64,000 nt of DNA from contig NZ_CAKZGO010000005.1 of NCBI RefSeq assembly GCF_936916975.1, positions 124,001 through 188,000 of the forward strand, given 5' to 3'. Position 1 is the stretch's first letter. Every line of letters begins with the position of its first letter. The notes below the pieces were generated by a model. The model made no database searches. It was given only the letters and a program-made list of their open reading frames with translations, and was not told where the DNA came from. Position numbers and translations under genes: made by a program. Below are positions 57,994 to 64,000 of the stretch, in pieces. This stretch comes from an uncultured Dongia sp. (GTDB lineage Bacteria > Pseudomonadota > Alphaproteobacteria > Dongiales > Dongiaceae).

Positions 57994-58859
57994 TGACGCC
58001 TCGCCAGAATAAGTCGGCTACCACCGATCGGCAGCGAAAGTCCGATGCCAATCAGCCACCGGTCGATTTCCATCAGCAATTCCAGGACGCGGTCGAGGTA
58101 TCCCGGTAGGGCAAATTCCTGATTCGGATCGTAATCTTGCTTTCGCCCCTGGATTAGCCGCTGAAGAAGCAGAAGCGGCATGAGCATCGTGACAAACGAC
58201 GTATCGCGGACAATATGAAACTTGGCGTCGCGCACCTTCTCCGCCAACTCTTCAACGCGATAACGTCGCTTGTGGCGCGCCGCCACATCGCTTTGACTCC
58301 ACAAGAAAGGGTGCTGCGGCACGGTGAGGAGTATGCTGCCGCCTGGGCGCAATGCACGATGCATTTCGGATAGGGCTCGCTTGTCGTCCTCGATGTGTTC
58401 CAGCACATCGCAGGCTGCGATCAAGTCGAATTCACTCGTGAACGGAATGCTCCTGGCGTCCATCTGCAGCAATTTGGCCCTGCCACCAAGACGACGTGCT
58501 GTATGACCGAGGCCGTTGGCATATATCTCACTGCCGGTTGCCTCGGCTTCGGGCAAGGCTGTGGTAAGAGCCGCCAGCACGTAACCGGTACCGCAGCCGA
58601 TCTCCATCAACGAGCGTGCCGCCGGGACGTGGCGCCGCACCATATCAGTCAGCAACCGGTTGCGGCCGCGGAACCAGAAGCTGCCATGCTGCAGCCGATC
58701 CAGCGCATCATGGGCGTCTGGCGACATGCCATCGTTCTCGATGGCTAGTTCCGGCGCGAATGACGGGACGCCGTCGCGAATCTCGGGCCCTCGACCGCAA
58801 TTCGGACACGCCCATTCAGCGCCGGCAAAATCAGTATGGCAGGAGAGACACCGCTTCAT
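57990..58859 (-). CDS. Class I SAM-dependent methyltransferase with zinc-ribbon head
   Basis: A 289-residue protein. The N-terminal CLSCHTDFAGAEWACPNCGR is a C-x2-C...C-x2-C zinc ribbon. The methyltransferase domain has SLMEIGCGTGYVLAALTTAL, AACDVLEHIEDDKRALSEMH and LRPGGSILLTVPQHP. A hydrophobic C-terminal segment (MLMPLLLLQRLIQG) may touch the membrane. ATG 58859 (MKRCLSC) is preferred; a start at 58907 would overlap the transaminase stop and has no site. Confidence 0.8.
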   Translation of the reverse strand: MKRCLSCHTDFAGAEWACPNCGRGPEIRDGVPSFAPELAIENDGMSPDAHDALDRLQHGSFWFRGRNRLLTDMVRRHVPAARSLMEIGCGTGYVLAALTTALPEAEATGSEIYANGLGHTARRLGGRAKLLQMDARSIPFTSEFDLIAACDVLEHIEDDKRALSEMHRALRPGGSILLTVPQHPFLWSQSDVAARHKRRYRVEELAEKVRDAKFHIVRDTSFVTMLMPLLLLQRLIQGRKQDYDPNQEFALPGYLDRVLELLMEIDRWLIGIGLSLPIGGSRLILARRQ

Positions 58860-58884
58860 TGCTTCGTTCCGGCATACCGCGCAG

Positions 58885-60033
58885 CTAAAGGCTGACGGCA
58901 GATGCATTCATCAGGGTTGCGTCGACCGCTGTGACCACACGGTCGATCTCGGCCTCACTAATGGCTGCGTGGAGCGGCAGGCGCACAAGACAGGACGCCA
59001 CGTGGTCGGTTATCGCCATACTGCCGATCGTTCGGCCGAACCGTCGTCCCGCCGGCGCAGAATGAAGGGGGACGTAATGTGTCGTGGCGCCGATCCCCTG
59101 CTTGCGCAGCACATGGAACAGACCTTCCGCCGTCGGTGCGTCGGGCAGGATCACGTAGTAGATGTGTCCATTGTGCTGGGTATGCACTGGTATCGTCGGT
59201 CGACGCAGCAAACCCCGTGCCTCCAACGGCGCAAGGGCTTCATGATAGCGGGCCCAGGCGGCACGGTGCATGGCATTGATCTTCTCCGCCTCTTCCAGTT
59301 GGGCAAAGAGAACCGCGGCGATAAGATCGCTCGGCAGGTAGGACGAGCCGATATCCAGCCATTCGTATTTCATGACATCGCGGCGCAGGAACTGCGTACG
59401 GTTGGTGCCCTTCTCGCGGATGATATGCGCCCGTTCGACGAAGGCCGGATCGTTCACCAGCAATGCGCCGCCCTCGCCGGCGACGACATTTTTGGTTTCA
59501 TGGAAACTCAACGTTCCGAACGTTCCCAACCGTCCTAGGGCCTGCCCGTTATATGTGCAGAGATGGGCCTGCGCTGCGTCCTCGATGACGAAGAGAGAGT
59601 GCTGACGGGCAAAATCCAGAATTGTGTCCATTTCGCAACTGACGCCGGCATAGTGCACAGGAACGATGGCCTTGGTCCGCGGCGAAAGGGCTTGTTCCAG
59701 CAGGCGCTCATCCAGATTGAGGGTGTCCGGCCGAATATCGACGAAAACAGGCACCGCCCCTCTCAGCACAAAGGCATTGGCGGTGGAGACGAAGGTATAG
59801 GACGGCATAATGACTTCGTCGCCGGGACCAATATCCGCAAGTATCGCGGCCATTTCCAGTGCAGCCGTGCAGGAATGGGTCAACAGCACGGTGCAATTGT
59901 AATGTGCTTGCAACCAATCGTGGCATCGTTTGGTAAAGGGACCGTCGCCGGAAAGATGCAGGCTCTCCAGGCTGAGGCGAAGGTTTTCCAGTTCCTTTCC
60001 GACCAAAAACGGTTTTCTAAAGCTGACGGCCAT
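58885..60033 (-). CDS. dTDP-4-amino-4,6-dideoxyhexose transaminase (WecE/RffA-like, DegT family)
   Basis: A 382-residue sugar aminotransferase. The PLP lysine is in TLSFHETKNVVAGEGGALLV, closely matching WecE. EDAAQAHLCTYNGQALG, FVFVDI-like PVFVDIRPDTLN and MPSYTFVSTANAFVLRGAVP are family motifs. WecE converts dTDP-4-keto-6-deoxyglucose, the product of RfbB, to dTDP-4-amino-4,6-dideoxygalactose, so this protein closes the gap between rfbAB and the acyl genes. The gluco isomer (VioA type) is also possible. Start taken at 60033 (MAVSFRKPF), giving WecE length. Confidence 0.87.
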   Translation of the reverse strand: MAVSFRKPFLVGKELENLRLSLESLHLSGDGPFTKRCHDWLQAHYNCTVLLTHSCTAALEMAAILADIGPGDEVIMPSYTFVSTANAFVLRGAVPVFVDIRPDTLNLDERLLEQALSPRTKAIVPVHYAGVSCEMDTILDFARQHSLFVIEDAAQAHLCTYNGQALGRLGTFGTLSFHETKNVVAGEGGALLVNDPAFVERAHIIREKGTNRTQFLRRDVMKYEWLDIGSSYLPSDLIAAVLFAQLEEAEKINAMHRAAWARYHEALAPLEARGLLRRPTIPVHTQHNGHIYYVILPDAPTAEGLFHVLRKQGIGATTHYVPLHSAPAGRRFGRTIGSMAITDHVASCLVRLPLHAAISEAEIDRVVTAVDATLMNASAVSL

Positions 60034-60135
60034 ATGGGCGTTTATCCGATACGAAAATTGGTCAGTCGGGCATTTCGCCCGGTCCATAAAGAACCAAGCG
60101 GACTTAAATCTCGGCTCTGGAGAATTTGCAATGCT

Positions 60136-62154
60136 TTATTGTGGGAATCGATAAACATCGTAATTCTCTGACTCATATAGCTTTTCTATAGGTATGTCGC
60201 GCGGGAACGGAGCGTTCTTATGCACCAGGAAATGTGTCCATCCATAGCGTCGCGCCGCATCCGTGATAGCTGGTTCCCATTCTGGAAGTTGCAGCAGTTC
60301 CTGAGCCGCTTTCTTTTCCGCAAGATCCGGCAAGGTTTGGTCGTAAGCCGGCGTTATCAGGAAGCCCTGGTGCCCAAAAATGCCGGGAAGCTGGGTTTGC
60401 CGATCCGGTCGCTTGTAGTTCTCCGCCGGGCTGCGCAGATCGTTCGTCACCAAGACGGTGGCTTCCAGCGGGATTGCCTGCAGAGCCGGAATGAGGCTGC
60501 GGTTGTCGAGCACCTCTGCACCGTGATCCAGGTGGAGAGCGGTATCGATCGCCATCAGCGGAAACCGCAATGTCTGGGTTCCCATCGCCGCGACGATAGC
60601 TGCGACAACAACCCAGGAAAGTTTCTTGCCCAGCAACGGCCATGTCCCAGCCAGGATCAGTGAGGCGCATATCCCGATGCCTAAGCCGGCCGGAGTGGTT
60701 ATCTGAAACCAGTTGAAATCCGTTTCATTGCCGCCCGATTTGGTCAAGGCAGTGAGAGCAACCAGGACCAGCGGCAGAAGTGCGAATGCGCCAGCGATCC
60801 ATATGCGATTGTCAGCTCGCCAGCGGCCTTTCGTCAGAAGCAGGGCCGTGATCACGGGGATAAAGAAGAACAGGCCGTAGGTGAGGATTTCGACAAGATT
60901 GCTGTTTACATATTCGTCGGCAAAGGGCGCCAAGACCAATACGCGGTCGCTGCCGGCAAAATTGAGCGTGCGCATGGCCGCCAATCCGAGCAGGAAGGCA
61001 AACAAAACGGGCCAGGCATGCTTCACGGCCAGGCCCAACCCATTCCTCATGGGTCCTTGCCAAGGCCGTTCCTGGACAAACCCGATGGCGGCCATGCCAC
61101 CGATCCAGAGGCACAGCGGAATGAAGAACGTGACTTTGACGACGACAGAGGCGGCGACGAGAATGCTGGCCAGGAGGGTAATCGCAATCGACCGACGGCC
61201 GGGCGCATAAGCCATGACAAGATAAGCGAAGCAAAGCACCAGCACCATGCCGCCCTGCGAGACGACGTGCTCGAATTCGAGCGACAATGGCAATTGCCGG
61301 TCGTCATTTCCGCGCATCAGCATCAGCAGCGCCTTGCCGACGCGCTTGGCGGGCTTCCAATAAAATTGGTTGAACGTCGATACATAGAGAATCACCAGGA
61401 CGCCGAGGCGCAGCCATCCATCCGCTATCGTTCGCGCAATCAGCCAGCAAAAGGCAATCCCGCCCAGCGCCAGTACGGAGGAGCCGACCAGGAAAAGCGA
61501 CGTATGTGGAAGAAGCCCGGAAATGCGCGTCAATATGGCCGCCGATTCCAGCGTGCCATAATGATATGCGCCCAGTTGGCCCACGAATGTCAGGGATCGC
61601 GGGGGGAAGAGATTGTCGCTCACCAGGCCACGAACGATCGACAGCAGATAGGCATTGTCGACGCCATAAAACACAGTCGGATAGGCTCCCGACCCCATGC
61701 GGACGCCATAGACCAGGCGGACCGCGATCAATATCAGGATCAGCACGAACGCCGCCAACGACAGCGCGCGGGTAGACGTCGCCCCCCTGCCGTTGTCAGC
61801 CGGATTGCCACCGTTGGCATGGTGGGTCAGATAAACCCGCACAACCGTGCCGACCGCGCCGATCGCAAGATATGACCAGACAATCGGCTCGGGCGGCAGA
61901 CCGAGTACCTTTGCAAGCGTGCTAACGCAGCCGGCGAGCACGAAGCCGACCGCGACCATTCCAATGAACAGGGGGGCGTCCCGCAGAACCCGACCAAGAC
62001 TTAGGAAGGCCGTTATCGGCAATACGCCGAAGCAGAGATAGATCGATGCGATGACGGCTTGGTCGACCGGAGTCCCGGCACAGGCAAGTGTCGCGCTGGC
62101 AAAAACAATGAACAATATCGGCAATAATGCTAGGCGAATGAACCGCATATCCAT
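60136..62154 (-). CDS. Polytopic membrane protein, probable GT-C-like glycosyltransferase
   Basis: A 672-residue protein with about 14 hydrophobic segments over residues 1-535 and a soluble C-terminal domain (about 545-672). FYGVDNAYLLSIVRGLVSDN between segments places an acidic residue in the first large loop, like the catalytic Asp of GT-C enzymes; this is only suggestive. It resembles ArnT/dolichyl-mannosyltransferase-like proteins in layout but no family was recognised. Position upstream of the operon (102 bases before the transaminase start) suggests it finishes the pathway in the periplasm. Confidence 0.65.
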   Translation of the reverse strand: MDMRFIRLALLPILFIVFASATLACAGTPVDQAVIASIYLCFGVLPITAFLSLGRVLRDAPLFIGMVAVGFVLAGCVSTLAKVLGLPPEPIVWSYLAIGAVGTVVRVYLTHHANGGNPADNGRGATSTRALSLAAFVLILILIAVRLVYGVRMGSGAYPTVFYGVDNAYLLSIVRGLVSDNLFPPRSLTFVGQLGAYHYGTLESAAILTRISGLLPHTSLFLVGSSVLALGGIAFCWLIARTIADGWLRLGVLVILYVSTFNQFYWKPAKRVGKALLMLMRGNDDRQLPLSLEFEHVVSQGGMVLVLCFAYLVMAYAPGRRSIAITLLASILVAASVVVKVTFFIPLCLWIGGMAAIGFVQERPWQGPMRNGLGLAVKHAWPVLFAFLLGLAAMRTLNFAGSDRVLVLAPFADEYVNSNLVEILTYGLFFFIPVITALLLTKGRWRADNRIWIAGAFALLPLVLVALTALTKSGGNETDFNWFQITTPAGLGIGICASLILAGTWPLLGKKLSWVVVAAIVAAMGTQTLRFPLMAIDTALHLDHGAEVLDNRSLIPALQAIPLEATVLVTNDLRSPAENYKRPDRQTQLPGIFGHQGFLITPAYDQTLPDLAEKKAAQELLQLPEWEPAITDAARRYGWTHFLVHKNAPFPRDIPIEKLYESENYDVYRFPQ

Positions 62155-62590
62155 GAAAATCGTCCCGGGGTTACTCTGCAGTTACAAGGAATGGCGTTGG
62201 CGACTTTAGGTAGTATTGCCCCTTTGGTTTACGGCGCGGCGCGCATTCTAATCAGGGGAGCCGACATTGCAAGGCGGCGAATGGGGCGCTCCAGTCTCGT
62301 CGCAAATAGGATTAAATACCTTGAGTGAAAGCTGGATATAGGATAATGCTCTGTACTCATAAATGGGATTCCCATTGAAGCGCGGTTGTGTTTCAGCGTC
62401 GCAAACTGTGATTCGGCGTGGGATTTCGCCGCCGATCGGCACGTCAATTCCCTGGATCGATTGACAATTGAGGGGTCATATTTCGACGCCCTTCGACTGG
62501 CTCAGAAGGCCTTTTCGAATGCAGCGGAGAGAGAAGTCCAAGAATCTTGACAGGCTCAACGCGGTGGCGTGTTGCCGTCGAACAAAAGAA
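62155..62590. other. Intergenic region with no supported gene
   Basis: About 430 bases between the start of the 672-residue membrane protein gene and the terminator at 62591. It has a lower G+C content than its surroundings and includes the promoter of the leftward membrane-protein gene. Open frames here have no site or family. The phrase CCTTCGACTGGCTCAGAAGG near 62490-62510 is a short imperfect palindrome. Confidence 0.5.
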
Positions 62591-62618
62591 AAGGCCCGTA
62601 CGCAAACGTACGGGCCTT
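62591..62618 (-). terminator. Rho-independent terminator of the surface-protein gene
   Basis: AAGGCCCGTACG (62591-62602), loop CAAA, CGTACGGGCCTT (62607-62618): a perfect 12-base stem. Read leftward it is followed by TTCTTTTG, a U-rich tract, and it lies 23 bases after the stop at 62642. Confidence 0.93.
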
Positions 62619-62641
62619 TCTCACATACGCGGCAGAAGGGG

Positions 62642-63829
62642 TCAGGCAGCGAGAGCTGCATTCCCCAGATTGGCATTTTCTTGCGCGCGGCGGGCCCGCA
62701 CACGGCGCACATAGGCGAGGCCGCCCAGTGCTGCTGCAAACAGCGGCAGGGTGGCCGGGATCGGCGTCTCCGCCACCGACGGCACTGTGGTCGGGCCATT
62801 GTAGTGGATCTCGGCATTCTGAGTGACTTTGCCGGCGATCAACGTGCCTTCGATATTGGCATTGTTCGTGACATGCGCCAGCAGCGCCAGGACCGAGCCA
62901 CCGAACTGGCTGTTGATCACGATTTCCTTGGCGTCGATGAAATTCCAGACCGTGTTCTGCGCCAGCGTGGTGGCGATGCCAGCGAGGAAGTTGGCAGCGA
63001 TCGTCAGCGCATTATTGCCCGCACCAGTGACATTGATGACGATGGACTTGGCGCCATTGAGGTTAAATTGGAATTCGCTGGCACCGCTGAAAAAGGCGAC
63101 GGCGTTGGAGATGTTGAACACCGCCACGCCATCGGCGTCCGGCGCTGCATTGAACGCAACGGTCCCGGCACCCGCAGTAGCACTGTTGGCGGTCAGGCTG
63201 CCGAGATAGCTTGAATAGGCGGTCAGCGTGTTCTGGAGCGATGTTGCCTGGGCGGCGACATCCGGCATCACGCTGGCCGGCACGGGTGAATTCAGGTTCT
63301 TGGTGCCGCCGTTCACATTGGCATTGCTGCCGGGCTGGACCGTGCCGCCCAGATACATGCTGCCGCCATTGACGTTGACGTTTGCGTTGTTGGTGACCGA
63401 GCCCTTGGCGTAGAGCGTGCCGTTGCCGTTGAAATTGGCGTTGAGATTGCTGGTGAGGTTACCACCCACCTTGATGTCGCCGCCCTTGTTCAGGTTGAGG
63501 TTGCTGGTAGCGATGTTGCCACCGACCACCAGGCCTGACCCGTTCATGTTGACGCTGCCCTGGAGGTTGCCGCCGGCAGTGAGCGTCGGCACGCCATCAA
63601 CCGGCAGCTGGTCGAAATGCTGGCCGTAATCGCCGCCAGTGACATTGCCGCTGACAAAGGTCTTGCCGTCGACATGCGAGCTGCTGGTGAGGTCGCCAAA
63701 GACGACCACGTTATAGGTGTTGAGGATGTCCTGGGCGCTCACGGGGCCAGCCATGGCAGGCGTTGCCGCCACGAGCAGGGTCGCCATGACAGCGGCGGCG
63801 CCAGCCGGAATAATCGATCGCAAGCTCAT
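62642..63829 (-). CDS. Choice-of-anchor A surface protein with VPLPA/PEP-CTERM-type sorting tail
   Basis: A 395-residue secreted protein. Signal peptide about residues 1-30 (ending ATPAMAG). The choice-of-anchor A domain (residues about 35-330) starts AQDILNTYNVVVFGDLTSSS and is built of short Asn/Gly-rich beta turns, such as GSVTNNANVNVNGGSMYLGG repeated with variations. The C-terminus has ETPIPATLPLFAAALGGLAY then RRVRARR: a short motif, membrane helix and arginine cluster of the VPLPA/PEP-CTERM exosortase-linked class. The ATG at 63829 follows GGGGA. It is closed by the strong terminator at 62591. The region upstream to 64000 is AT-rich, with the promoter. Confidence 0.88.
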   Translation of the reverse strand: MSLRSIIPAGAAAVMATLLVAATPAMAGPVSAQDILNTYNVVVFGDLTSSSHVDGKTFVSGNVTGGDYGQHFDQLPVDGVPTLTAGGNLQGSVNMNGSGLVVGGNIATSNLNLNKGGDIKVGGNLTSNLNANFNGNGTLYAKGSVTNNANVNVNGGSMYLGGTVQPGSNANVNGGTKNLNSPVPASVMPDVAAQATSLQNTLTAYSSYLGSLTANSATAGAGTVAFNAAPDADGVAVFNISNAVAFFSGASEFQFNLNGAKSIVINVTGAGNNALTIAANFLAGIATTLAQNTVWNFIDAKEIVINSQFGGSVLALLAHVTNNANIEGTLIAGKVTQNAEIHYNGPTTVPSVAETPIPATLPLFAAALGGLAYVRRVRARRAQENANLGNAALAA

Positions 63830-64000
63830 GCAAGTTTCCCCTAATGACCGTCTAAGAATTCGATCCAAATCTAGGGAAAGTTTGCTGCAAGTGCTAGCAA
63901 TGAATCACAAATACTCACACTATTGTGATGTTGTCATATAAATTTTTTATTAACTATCATTTTTGCCGCAGCGCGAGAAAACCCCCGATAGCGCGGCCTA

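Overview
The window is one contiguous piece of an alphaproteobacterial chromosome, most likely from a Rhodospirillales-type organism (inference from gene order and protein style). The strongest lineage marker is a circularly permuted, two-piece tmRNA gene at 15353-15624 on the minus strand, which encodes the tag ANDNVASDLRMAA. The rest fits: proB-proA-nadD-rsfS behind obgE, an MmcB-type repair protein, an SspB-alpha adaptor, ThyX in place of ThyA, hflKC-degP, and ilvB-ilvN-ilvC.

Layout. 1-4113: tail of obgE, then proB, proA, nadD and rsfS, all rightward. 4115-14140: transport, regulation and envelope genes (YbaL-type antiporter, DMT exporters, prfC, a PadR regulator with a palindromic operator, copper chaperone, mtgA, mmcB, TetR). 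14654-17295: sspB, tmRNA, thyX, L,D-transpeptidase. 17319-17761: a small GIY-YIG nuclease gene bracketed by identical palindromic repeats. 17799-30018: acetoacetyl-CoA ligase with an aminotransferase, a tandem DMT pair, two tandemly duplicated orphan histidine kinases, OsmC and Mrp. 30207-35949: hflK-hflC, a degP-type protease, serB and miaA. 36044-39480: branched-chain amino acid operon ending in a strong terminator. 40476-46232: the elongasome cluster mreB-mreC-mreD-mrdA-rodA. 46356-46431: tRNA-Lys(CTT).

Immediately 3' of tRNA-Lys lies a decayed tyrosine integrase, and beyond it an accessory surface-sugar region (47186-62154). This looks like an old island inserted at the tRNA. RfbA and RfbB, with a WecE-like transaminase, should make a dTDP-4-amino-4,6-dideoxyhexose; rfbC and rfbD are absent. 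One leftward operon of twelve tightly packed genes holds a DltA-like AMP ligase, a stand-alone acyl carrier protein, an SDR reductase, a GNAT enzyme and a NeuD/PglD-like acyltransferase, which together suggest that a carrier-bound acyl or aminoacyl group is built and attached to the amino sugar. It also holds three methyltransferases, a GH43-like propeller protein, a WbqC protein and an ArnC/GtrB-like glycosyltransferase. A small EamA-type membrane protein and a 672-residue polytopic protein complete what looks like an Arn-style export and transfer route (polyprenyl-phosphate sugar, flippase, membrane transferase). This is the best candidate for an undescribed system in the window.

The window ends with a choice-of-anchor A surface protein carrying a VPLPA/PEP-CTERM-type sorting tail, read leftward and closed by a perfect 12-bp-stem terminator. 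Other notable items are rsfS with an apparent ATT start and a histone-H1-like lysine/alanine tail, and hairpin repeats that keep pairing by compensatory changes. Start codons were chosen by eye from Shine-Dalgarno spacing, overlaps and family length. No database or folding computation was run.
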